From SXOA01 sp051004015 (lineage in GTDB: Bacteria > Planctomycetota > Planctomycetia > Pirellulales > Pirellulaceae): a stretch of 57,666 nucleotides of DNA. Positions within the stretch are counted from its first letter, which is position 1. Each line of letters begins with the position of its first letter. The notes beneath the pieces were generated by a model. It was not told where the DNA came from. It worked only from the letters and a program-made list of their open reading frames with translations, and ran no database searches. Position numbers and translations under genes: made by a program. Where the stretch lies: NCBI GenBank assembly GCA_051004015.1, contig JBPCKT010000146.1:1-57666 (forward strand). The letters run 5' to 3'. This document shows, piece after piece, positions 26,080-33,688 of this stretch.

Positions 26080-26991
26080 CTACTCCGCCTTATACGCGGT
26101 GGGAGCGCGGTACTGCTGATCGATCACATAAAACTCCCATTTGCCGGGAGCGCCGCGGATGCCAAAGGTGGTTTTCTTGACTTCGATAATTCGCCGCTTG
26201 CCCATCTTTTCGTTTTCAAGGGTCAGCAGCCGCGTGTACATTTCCTGCGTGTAAAACTGAAACACGACGCGATCCGAAACCTGAATGCCCGCTTTCCTGG
26301 CGAGAGTCCGGTCCGCTTCGCGAAGGTTTCCCGCTTTATAGAGAAAACAGAGGCGCTTTTCATCTTTTGGCTTAGCGGAACGCCGCTGGGGCGTGGCGGC
26401 CGAGAAATTCGAGCAGTAGTCGACATCTTCGATGCCCCCCCCGGCAACGCCCAACTCCACTTTGAAAAAATCGAGCTGCTGGGCGTACACGTCAATTTCG
26501 TTCGCGGAAAACTTGATCTCCCAGCGCTCCCAAGCGGGAATTCCGTCGGACGTCCCGGGGCCGCCTGGTCCTTTGCCGCGGCCGTCGCCGGTGCCGGTCC
26601 CTTCACCCTTGCCGAATGAAGTTTCTCCCGTCACGGCATCGAGAGCGACCACTTCCGTGGAAACCATGGTGGCTATTGATTCCAGAGGCTGGTCGACCTT
26701 CAATTCCACGACTTCCGGCACTTCCTCCGGATTCGGCTCTTCCAGATTCTTGTCGTCGCCTGCCATGTTGCCGCTGCCACCGCCTCCTACGTCTTCCAGT
26801 GTCACCCTGGCGACCGGCTTGTCCCAGATGATCGTGGCGGACAACCAGACCAGGAACATGACGATGGTCATCATTCCCAGCAGTAGCAGCATGGACGAGA
26901 GCATCGCCGATGCTTGTTCATACTTAGACGTGCCGAGCTGGGCGACATCCGTCTTCACGCGAGTCAACCTGCGGGGTGCTGCAGAGGCCAT
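26080..26991 (-). CDS. single-span periplasmic protein with TonB-like architecture
   Basis: 303 residues. Basic N-terminus, one span (about 34-56, LLLLGMMTIVMFLVWL), a Glu/Pro/Gly-rich linker containing GTGTGDGRGKGPGGPG, and a C-terminal domain beginning IPAWERWEIKF. Conserved with the next gene: ELGVAGGG, LREADRTLARKAGIQVSDRVVFQF and KKTTFGIRGAPGKWEFYV. The pair probably arose by tandem duplication and diverged. Given the ExbB/ExbD genes just downstream, I infer that these are the force-transmitting partners, though no family match supports this. Confidence 0.8.
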   Translation of the reverse strand: MASAAPRRLTRVKTDVAQLGTSKYEQASAMLSSMLLLLGMMTIVMFLVWLSATIIWDKPVARVTLEDVGGGGSGNMAGDDKNLEEPNPEEVPEVVELKVDQPLESIATMVSTEVVALDAVTGETSFGKGEGTGTGDGRGKGPGGPGTSDGIPAWERWEIKFSANEIDVYAQQLDFFKVELGVAGGGIEDVDYCSNFSAATPQRRSAKPKDEKRLCFLYKAGNLREADRTLARKAGIQVSDRVVFQFYTQEMYTRLLTLENEKMGKRRIIEVKKTTFGIRGAPGKWEFYVIDQQYRAPTAYKAE

Positions 26992-27061
26992 AGTCTTTTT
27001 TTGCCTGGAGGACGGCCTCGGATTGCCGCCCTACCTAAGGAGTTCTAGGGGTCGATTCGAT

Positions 27062-28663
27062 CTAATCAAGCAACTCCGCATTCGGCCGGATCGAAAGATA
27101 CCAGGCTTTCCAAGCCGCCTGGGCAGCCTTGACTTGGGCCGTCGTCGGCTCATTCTCGGGTAAACCCACGCCGTCCACCTTGCGGCTGATGAAACGAAGT
27201 CCGCGGTCGGCTAGCAGTACGATCACCGGGTCTGGGTCGGTCAAGGCATATAGCAGCCGAGGGACATTGTCGAGATCGTGTACTTTGCCCAAGGTCGTCA
27301 CCGCCAGCTTTCGGGCATGGAAATTTCCCGCTCCCACGAAATTCCGCAGCTTCTCAATCTGGCTTTGCCGCTCGGTCTTGTCGCTGCTTAGCACCAGAGC
27401 TTCTTTTTCCTCGGCGAGCCGCGTCACATCGTCATTTTCGCCGAGCTTGATTAATTCCAGGATTTGATCGGTCGGAATGACCACGCCTTCGTGGACAATT
27501 TTTCCGCTGGGTGTGACTTGAATGGACTTAACGTTCAGCGGCAGTCCCATCCTGGCAACCGCGATTCCTTCCCCCAGTTTCTTGTCAATTGCCTTCTGGG
27601 AGCTCCGCACCAAGAACAGCGTCGCCAGGCAAGTGCAAATGATCGGACTATCCGACCCTTCCCAACTGCCGTCACTCTTCTGGGTTTTGGCCAGATGGGC
27701 AAAGCCCTGGTCATACCAGGTGTTGTCCCTGCCACCTCCCGCCTTTTCACGGAAGCTGTGATAACGCTCGAGCGAATACATGTAATAGTGGTTCCACTGA
27801 GTTTGCGCCGAAAAGCCGTTACCCAAAACGCGATCGGCGGCGGCGAGGGTATTCTTGATGTCACCCGGGTCGAGAATCACCGTGAGAGGGCTGCGAGGAT
27901 CCTTTTTGCCTGGCACAACGACGTCCTGAAGTGCCTTCGCCTTAGGAGCATTGGCAACCTCCACGCGCTGCGTGACCTGCAGCAAATCCGCCAGCATGTA
28001 CATGGCCCCGCCCCCCGAGGCCGACAGAGTCAAGGTGACGCCGTTCTGCTGGACTTTCGTGAGCGCGCCGGGATCAACCCCCTGGTAGCCCCAGCCGCCG
28101 GTGGGATCCTGCGTCCGCATCAACCAGGCACAGACCCCTTCAATCTTGTCGATGGGAATGTCCATTTTGCCGAAGTTTTTGGCCATCCACAGCCCGAGAA
28201 CGGCGTATTGAGTCTGGGAGGTATCGCCGGTCTTAAAGTTGGGATAGCTCCAACCCCCAATCGGTTGCTGACGGGTAAAAAACTCATTCGTGAATTTGGT
28301 GATCACGTCGTGGTGCTTCTGCGGGCCGACTTCGCACAAGAACATCAGGGCAATGCCTAAACTGTAGTTGTCAATGACGTTGAGGGATCCGGCGCTTGCC
28401 TCTTGACAGCGTTTAATCGCGTGGGCGATTTTCGGATGATCCTCGACGCCGGCCTTGAAGAAGCACAAGCCAATCAGGCAATCGCCGCCCAAACGCGAGT
28501 CGCTGACGCCCGCCAAATACTTGAGAGCAAGTTTGACACGTTCCTTGACGGCCGGAGTATCCGGCGTCACGGCCGCCGCTGTTCCAGGCATCAGCAGGGC
28601 CGTTCCCAGCAGGGCAATCACCACCGTCAACAGTTGCCTACCACTGAATAATTGAAGCCGCAT
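27062..28663 (-). CDS. secreted alpha/alpha-toroid protein (prenyltransferase/squalene-cyclase fold) with HEAT-like end
   Basis: 533 residues. The start at ATG 28663 is supported by AGGA upstream and by a promoter whose -35 lies at 28778-28783, which rules out the longer frame. The signal peptide ends near TAAAVTP. Three QW-type motifs (QQPIGGW, QDPTGGW, QKSDGSW) mark the alpha/alpha-barrel fold of terpene cyclases. No DxDD catalytic motif is visible, so enzymatic cyclase activity is doubtful. The last 120 residues contain a HEAT-like pair (HARKLAVTTLGKVHDLDNVPRLLYALTDPDP). First gene of the ExbB/ExbD operon; it probably binds a periplasmic partner. Confidence 0.85.
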   Translation of the reverse strand: MRLQLFSGRQLLTVVIALLGTALLMPGTAAAVTPDTPAVKERVKLALKYLAGVSDSRLGGDCLIGLCFFKAGVEDHPKIAHAIKRCQEASAGSLNVIDNYSLGIALMFLCEVGPQKHHDVITKFTNEFFTRQQPIGGWSYPNFKTGDTSQTQYAVLGLWMAKNFGKMDIPIDKIEGVCAWLMRTQDPTGGWGYQGVDPGALTKVQQNGVTLTLSASGGGAMYMLADLLQVTQRVEVANAPKAKALQDVVVPGKKDPRSPLTVILDPGDIKNTLAAADRVLGNGFSAQTQWNHYYMYSLERYHSFREKAGGGRDNTWYDQGFAHLAKTQKSDGSWEGSDSPIICTCLATLFLVRSSQKAIDKKLGEGIAVARMGLPLNVKSIQVTPSGKIVHEGVVIPTDQILELIKLGENDDVTRLAEEKEALVLSSDKTERQSQIEKLRNFVGAGNFHARKLAVTTLGKVHDLDNVPRLLYALTDPDPVIVLLADRGLRFISRKVDGVGLPENEPTTAQVKAAQAAWKAWYLSIRPNAELLD

Positions 28664-28754
28664 GAAAAAGTTTCCTGGGCGTAAAGAAGTAGGTCGTCCT
28701 TGACACCGCCGAGTGGCGGCAAAAAAACGGCCGGATTTCCGCGGGAATTCCTTG

Positions 28755-28783
28755 ATGCTAACGGTTGGCGCGAGGAGAGTCAA
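28755..28783 (-). promoter_or_regulatory. promoter of the ExbB/ExbD operon
   Basis: On the minus strand TTGACT (28783-28778) is followed after exactly 17 bases by TAGCAT (28760-28755), a good housekeeping-type match. The expected transcript start is near 28748, giving a leader of about 85 bases with a small GC hairpin (28706-28719) preceded by a U-run. Confidence 0.6.
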
Positions 28784-28901
28784 GCAAAAGCGCGGGAGTG
28801 GAGAGAAACGCTGAGAGGCTGGTTTAGAAACCCGGGTTGCTTATGGTCCAGCGTATAGCCCTGAGCAGGCCTGGCTAGCTGCCAGCTCGATTTGACATTT
28901 C

Positions 28902-28939
28902 CACGAAAAACAGCCAGACTTACGACTGGCATTTTCGTG
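28902..28939. promoter_or_regulatory. imperfect palindrome in the divergent intergenic region
   Basis: CACGAAAA (28902-28909) and GCCAG (28913-28917) pair with CTGGC (28926-28930) and TTTTCGTG (28932-28939). It lies between the operon promoter and the SHD1 gene start. A TTGACA sits just upstream at 28893-28898. It could be an operator or a leader hairpin. Apart from this and the promoter I see nothing else in 28664-28978. Confidence 0.45.
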
Positions 28940-28978
28940 CCCAAAGTTCCAAGCCGATGAGGCGGTAGGAGCCACATC

Positions 28979-30430
28979 ATGTCCTGGCGTATTTCGACGT
29001 TTCTTCTCGTCGTCCTAGGCGCGACTTTGGCGTCTGCCGGCGGCAAGGTGCGGACCTGGACGAGTGCCGATGGCCGCACGATGCAGGCGGAATTCGTCAG
29101 CGAATTGGACGGCGATGTGACCTTTCTTAAGGATGGCAAGCTAATTGTCCTCCGGGCGGAGAAGCTCAGCAAACAGGATCAGCAGGACATCAAGGACCTG
29201 GCCGCGGGAAAGCAGCCCAAGGAAGACCCGTTTAGCGCTCCGGGTGCTGGCGGCGGCACGCCGGGCAAAGTGAATCCTGTTGGCGAAGGGCCAGCCGAGT
29301 CCGACAAGCCCAAAAAGGCCATCGCGGTTCAGACGCGCACGTGGACAGACCGCTTTGGCCTGAAAAGCAGCGGCAAGTTCGTCCGCGTGGATGGAAATGA
29401 CGTGGTCCTCAGCCGGGGAGCCCGAGTCATCACCGTGCCGTTTGCCAATCTCAGCGATGAGGACCAGGACTATGTGCGCAATCTCCTCACTTCGCAGGGA
29501 AAGGAAGCGGACATTCCTTCCGAGAAGACGTTCGCGGGAGGCGAAGGCGCCGGTAGTAATCTTCCGGGCGGCGACAATGGTTTTCCAGCCACGGGCCGAG
29601 GAGGCATTTCCGGGCCGGGAATGCCCGGAGTTCCAGGTGGAATTGGCGGGATGCCACCGGGTATGGCTCCTGGAGTTGGCGGGATGGCGGGCGGCATGCC
29701 GCCCGGGGCATTTCCGCCAGGTGGAATGGGTGGAATGGGTCGAGGTGGACCGCGTGGCGGACCAGGCATGGGCGGGGGAATTGGAATGCCGCCTGGCATG
29801 GCACCACCTGAAACTGGCGGCCCAGGAATGCCCGGAAGCGGCCCGCTGACGGGACCGGACGGGATTGGCGGAAGAATTGGCGGACCGATTGGATCCGGTT
29901 TTCCCGGCAGTGGCTTTCCAGGCTCTGATCCCACTGGTGGCGGCTTGGGATCGAGCGACAGGATGCCTGGGATGGGGATGCCCCCTTCCGGCGGCATGCC
30001 TGGAATGATCCCCGAATCTCCCGACCTGGCCGGTTCCGGCCTGGGTTCATTTCCGCGATCGCGCTTGCCATCACTGGAACCGGCGTCCATTCCGCCGATT
30101 TCCAGCCCCACTTTTCCCGGCATGCAAATGGAGGAGTATTACCAGTGCTCCAAGTGCAACGCCAAGTTGTCGAAACTGGAGGCCGCGGGCAGTTCGTGCC
30201 CGCGTTGCAACGCGACCTGGGGCTTCAAGCAGGACCAGTTCGGTCGTAAGACCATGACCGCGGCCGGCAGCGGACAAATGGCCACCGTGGGAGTGGTCAT
30301 TGTCATTTTTGTCCTCGTGGGAATGGCGGTCGTCATCGCGGTGTTTATCGGGATCATCGTCGCCATCGTCAAGGCGGCGTCCGCCCCCGCCCGCCCGCCG
30401 CAGCCCATGCCGCAGCAGCGGTATTATTAG
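28979..30430 (+). CDS. SHD1-domain protein with zinc ribbon and C-terminal membrane span
   Basis: 483 residues. Signal peptide at 1-20. Two SHD1 (SLA1 homology) domains follow: RTWTSADGRTMQAEFVSELDGDVTFLKDGK (about 25-80) and RTWTDRFGLKSSGKFVRVDGNDVVLSRG (about 120-180), each ending in an LSxxDQDYV-type helix. Residues about 190-385 are a Gly/Pro/Met-rich low-complexity region. Then a CSKC...CPRC zinc ribbon, and one span near the C-terminus (VGVVIVIFVLVGMAVVIAVFIGII) before a short Pro-rich tail. SHD1 domains are abundant in planctomycetes and have no settled role. It is divergently transcribed from the ExbB/ExbD operon and may be co-regulated. Confidence 0.85.
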   Translation: MSWRISTFLLVVLGATLASAGGKVRTWTSADGRTMQAEFVSELDGDVTFLKDGKLIVLRAEKLSKQDQQDIKDLAAGKQPKEDPFSAPGAGGGTPGKVNPVGEGPAESDKPKKAIAVQTRTWTDRFGLKSSGKFVRVDGNDVVLSRGARVITVPFANLSDEDQDYVRNLLTSQGKEADIPSEKTFAGGEGAGSNLPGGDNGFPATGRGGISGPGMPGVPGGIGGMPPGMAPGVGGMAGGMPPGAFPPGGMGGMGRGGPRGGPGMGGGIGMPPGMAPPETGGPGMPGSGPLTGPDGIGGRIGGPIGSGFPGSGFPGSDPTGGGLGSSDRMPGMGMPPSGGMPGMIPESPDLAGSGLGSFPRSRLPSLEPASIPPISSPTFPGMQMEEYYQCSKCNAKLSKLEAAGSSCPRCNATWGFKQDQFGRKTMTAAGSGQMATVGVVIVIFVLVGMAVVIAVFIGIIVAIVKAASAPARPPQPMPQQRYY

Positions 30431-31018
30431 GGGGAAATTGGCCGCTTTGCCCTGGCCCATGGCCAAAAAAGTATTTTCCTGTATACTGAATAAAAGTATA
30501 ATTTCGCGCATCAGGACTTCGGCGGCTGATGCGCCAGCATTGGCGTCTGTGGGGCGGGACTGGCCTCGCGCCGGCCGATTCCTTGCCGCTTATAAGTTTT
30601 TCAGCCTTATGGCGAATAGGCTATTGATAACTCCTTGATTGACAATGACTTCGGGAGGCGAATGTCGGTCTGAGGCGATTGAAAAACACCTTATAATCCC
30701 GCCACGAAAGCTCCCTACAAACCCTTATGGGCTTTTGCCTTGTTGATGACGAAAACGTCTTGCCACCAACACTTTACGCCTCATCGACAATCGGAAAAAC
30801 CCTTATGGCAACCGCTCCCACCACTGTCGAGAGAGCATCCAACGCGGCGTATCGTGAATAAGATGACGGTAAATTTACTCTCAAATGAATAACGTTTTTT
30901 GAATTATACATTGCGCAACTGATTACAAAATAACGACTTGCGACGTTGCGATCAAGCGGTCATTTCCGGCATACGGGAGCCGATCAACATGAATAATAAC
31001 CCGGCCAACGGGGGGCGT
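30431..31018. other. AT-rich non-coding stretch before ffs
   Basis: No credible gene. It is noticeably richer in A+T than the rest of the window, especially 30460-30510 and 30860-30950. The octamer CCTTATGG occurs three times (30605-30612, 30723-30730, 30801-30808), the last two within AAACCCTTATGG. Its role is unknown; it may be the upstream regulatory region of the ffs-dnaX-recR-rpoN unit. Confidence 0.5.
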
Positions 31019-31047
31019 TTGACGAGTCGCTCCCTTTCGCATACAAC
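31019..31047 (+). promoter_or_regulatory. promoter of ffs (SRP RNA)
   Basis: TTGACG (31019-31024), a 17-base spacer, then TACAAC (31042-31047). Transcription would start near 31054-31060, just ahead of the first base-paired segment of the SRP RNA. It probably also drives dnaX by read-through. Confidence 0.65.
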
Positions 31048-31059
31048 TGGACTTCCGAG

Positions 31060-31180
31060 CCGCCGCTGCCTGGGAGCGGCCCTCGCGAGGGGGAGCCGTG
31101 AACCTGGTCAGGCCTTAACCGGAGCAGCCATAAGCGGGGTACTCTTGTGCGAGGGCCACTCACGGGCAGCGGCTTTTTTT
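31060..31180 (+). ncRNA. ffs: bacterial signal recognition particle RNA (4.5S, small type)
   Basis: The conserved SRP RNA tip is present: CCTGGTCAGGCC, TTAA, CCGGAGCAGCC, the Ffh-binding region. The helix closes as expected. GCCGCTGCC (31062-31070) pairs with GGCAGCGGC (31165-31173), and GGCCCTCGC pairs with GCGAGGGCC further in. A seven-T run follows at 31174-31180. Position directly upstream of dnaX is common in bacteria. The RNA forms SRP with Ffh to target nascent membrane proteins. The tetraloop region (TTAA) differs from the frequent GGAA, which deserves checking. Confidence 0.85.
31165..31180 (+). terminator. T-run terminator at the end of ffs
   Basis: The 3-prime half of the SRP RNA terminal stem (GGCAGCGGC) is followed at once by TTTTTTT, forming a Rho-independent terminator out of the RNA's own closing helix. 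Partial read-through would feed dnaX 50 bases downstream. Confidence 0.6.
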
Positions 31181-31231
31181 GCGCGGATTTTTGAGCACCC
31201 CAGCATTTGACTTCCTCAATCGGTGGAGCCC

Positions 31232-33031
31232 ATGGCCACTCCAATACCTGACAAGGACGCTTCCGGCAGCGATTATGTCGTGGTGGCCCGCCGCTACCGG
31301 CCGCAGAACTTCACCGAGCTGGTGGGGCAGAACCAGGTTTCGCAGGCCCTGGGCAACGCGATTGCCACCGGGCGAGTGGGACACGCCTATTTATTCACGG
31401 GCGCCCGCGGGGTGGGAAAGACGAGCACCGCCCGCATTTTTGCCAAGTGCCTGAACTGTGTGAATGGGCCGACCGACAAACCTTGCGACGAGTGCGACAT
31501 CTGCCAGGGAGTAGCCGCGGGAGACGACGTCGACGTGCTCGAAATCGACGGCGCCAGCAATCGCGGCATCGACGAAATCCGCCAATTGCGGCAGAACGTG
31601 AACGTGCGGCCGAGCCGGGCCCGGTTCAAGATCTACATCATCGACGAAGTTCACATGCTGACGACTCCGGCCTTCAACGCGCTGCTTAAGACGCTGGAAG
31701 AGCCGCCGGAGCATGTGAAGTTCATTTTTTGCACCACGGAGGCGGACAAGATACCGATTACGGTCCTATCCCGCTGCCAGCGGTTTGATTTCGCGCCGAT
31801 TGAAACAAGGTCCATCCTGGCCCGACTGGAGGAAATCGCCAAAAGCGAAGGAGTCGAAGCTGATCCAGAGGCGCTGCAAATTCTTGCTCGCCGCGCCGCC
31901 GGGTCGATGCGGGATAGCCAATCGCTGCTGGAGCAACTGCTCTCCTTCGGCGGCAAGAAGATTGGCGTGGAAGATGTCCATGCGATGCTCGGCACGGCCA
32001 AGAACAGCCGCCTGGCGGGAATCACGCAAAGCATCATCCGCCGCGATGCCGCTACTGCCTTGGGTGAGGTGGATGCCGCGGTCCGCGAAGGGGTAGATCT
32101 GGGCCAGTTCGCCGAGCAACTGGTCGGCTACTTTCGGGACGTGATGGCGGCGCACATCGGCTGCGTAGACGACCTCCTGCTGCACGCCGGTCCGAGCGAG
32201 CGGCCGCAACTCTTGGAGTTTGGAACCCAACTCGGAATTCAAACGCTATTGGCGATCGTCCAGATTCTTGACCAGTCCGTCACCCGCATGCGGCACAGCA
32301 CGCACACGCGGACGCTCTTGGAAATTGCCCTGGTCAGGATTTGTAAACTTGACGATCTCGACGAACTTTCGACACTGCTGGGTCAGGTTCGAGATGGCAA
32401 TTTGACCGCAGATTCCGCGGGCGCTCGCGCCAACCTGTCTTCTGGCAAGCCAATTGCCCCCGTCTCGGTTCCCGTCGCTACCGCAGCTCTTGCGGATCCT
32501 CCGCTAGCGGGAAAAAAAAGTCCCCCGCCATCCCCGCTAGCTGAAAATGGCGGTGAACAAGTGTCCGAGCAGCCGATTCTGACGGCTGAAATGCTCCCCG
32601 CTCTGTGGAAGCAAGCCCTTGGTGCTATTGAAGATATGACGAGGGATTTCGCGTCTAAAGCGGAGTCAATAGCAATTTCCGGGCCAAACAGGGTAGTGGT
32701 CCGCCACAGAAAAGCCTATAATAAGGAGCAGTGCGAACGCCCCGAACGCAAAGCCCGGCTGGAGCAGGCCCTTTCCCTCGCGGCAGGGGCTGAGGTTCGG
32801 CTGGATTTCGAACTGCTGCCGGAAGTTCCGGCGGCAAATGGGGCCGCAGCACCAGCGCCGCCGTCGGCGGCTCAAAGTCGCCAGCGGCGGTTCAAGAATG
32901 CGGAACGGAATTTGCTCGTGCGTCAGGCCATCGACTTGTTCGATGGGGAAATTGTGAACGTCGTCGAGCCAATTCGAACCGAGGAGGCGGAAGAGGCGGG
33001 ACCGGTGGAAGCCGTGCCTCCCCAGGTTTGA
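31232..33031 (+). CDS. dnaX: DNA polymerase III subunit gamma/tau
   Basis: 599 residues from ATG 31232; a GTG at 31223 is the alternative. Clamp-loader ATPase motifs: RRYRPQNFTELVGQ, Walker A GARGVGKTS, zinc-binding CLNC...CDECDIC, Walker B IYIIDEVHML, and sensor-type TTEADKIPITVLSRCQRF. Domain III follows, then a poorly conserved C-terminal tau part with a KSPPPSP low-complexity region. It loads the sliding clamp during replication. The gene sits downstream of ffs and 15 bases before recR. A GGGAAAAAAAAG run near 32510 could be a slippage site for making gamma, as in other dnaX genes. Confidence 0.95.
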   Translation: MATPIPDKDASGSDYVVVARRYRPQNFTELVGQNQVSQALGNAIATGRVGHAYLFTGARGVGKTSTARIFAKCLNCVNGPTDKPCDECDICQGVAAGDDVDVLEIDGASNRGIDEIRQLRQNVNVRPSRARFKIYIIDEVHMLTTPAFNALLKTLEEPPEHVKFIFCTTEADKIPITVLSRCQRFDFAPIETRSILARLEEIAKSEGVEADPEALQILARRAAGSMRDSQSLLEQLLSFGGKKIGVEDVHAMLGTAKNSRLAGITQSIIRRDAATALGEVDAAVREGVDLGQFAEQLVGYFRDVMAAHIGCVDDLLLHAGPSERPQLLEFGTQLGIQTLLAIVQILDQSVTRMRHSTHTRTLLEIALVRICKLDDLDELSTLLGQVRDGNLTADSAGARANLSSGKPIAPVSVPVATAALADPPLAGKKSPPPSPLAENGGEQVSEQPILTAEMLPALWKQALGAIEDMTRDFASKAESIAISGPNRVVVRHRKAYNKEQCERPERKARLEQALSLAAGAEVRLDFELLPEVPAANGAAAPAPPSAAQSRQRRFKNAERNLLVRQAIDLFDGEIVNVVEPIRTEEAEEAGPVEAVPPQV

Positions 33032-33046
33032 TGGACGAGGCTCAGC

Positions 33047-33646
33047 ATGGCTCAAATCACGGAATCGGTTGGCAAAGTCATTGACGAATTCGCGAAGCTC
33101 CCCGGCATCGGACGCAAAAGTGCGGAGCGGCTGGCGTACCACATTTTGCGGGTGCATCGGTCGGAAGCCTTGGCCCTGGCCGACGCCATCCGCAATGTGC
33201 GCGAGAATGTCCGCTATTGCAAAACCTGCTTCAACCTTTCCGAAGGAGAACAGTGCCTCGTATGTCTGGACTCGCGCCGCGACCAGTCGCAGCTCTGCGT
33301 CGTGGAGCAGCCGCGAGACCTGATTGCGATGGAGCAAGCGGGTGCGTTTAAGGGCCTGTACCACGTATTGTTGGGGCGGATCGCTCCGCTGGACGGAGTC
33401 GGGCCGGATCAACTGACCATTGAGCCACTGGTGGAACGAGTGAGGCAGGGAACGGTCCGCGAGGTGATTATGGCGACGAACCCAACCGTCGAAGGGGATG
33501 GGACGGCGCTCTACATCACAAACCTGCTCGCTCCCTTTGACGTGGAAACGACGCGGCTGGCCCGCGGCATCACCACCGGCAGCATTTTGGAATACACGAA
33601 CAAAGAGATTCTGGCCGACGCCATGTCCGGCCGGCAAAAGTTTTAA
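33047..33646 (+). CDS. recR: recombination mediator RecR
   Basis: 199 residues, family length. Helix-hairpin-helix at the N-terminus (KLPGIGRKSAERLAYHIL), the zinc finger CKTCFNLSEGEQCLVC, then the Toprim domain (LCVVEQPRDLIAMEQAG and VIMATNPTVEGDGTALYI) and a C-terminal TRLARGITTGSILEYTN. It works with RecO/RecF in gap repair. The usual ybaB-type gene between dnaX and recR is missing here; the gap is only 15 bases. Confidence 0.96.
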   Translation: MAQITESVGKVIDEFAKLPGIGRKSAERLAYHILRVHRSEALALADAIRNVRENVRYCKTCFNLSEGEQCLVCLDSRRDQSQLCVVEQPRDLIAMEQAGAFKGLYHVLLGRIAPLDGVGPDQLTIEPLVERVRQGTVREVIMATNPTVEGDGTALYITNLLAPFDVETTRLARGITTGSILEYTNKEILADAMSGRQKF

Positions 33647-33688
33647 CGGACAAAACTACTCGAGACGACAACAGGAACTGAACCTTCC

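Noticed and set aside
28664..28783. Upstream extension of the toroid-protein gene to 28783
   Set aside because: The promoter -35 element lies at that position and the signal peptide begins at the ATG at 28663.
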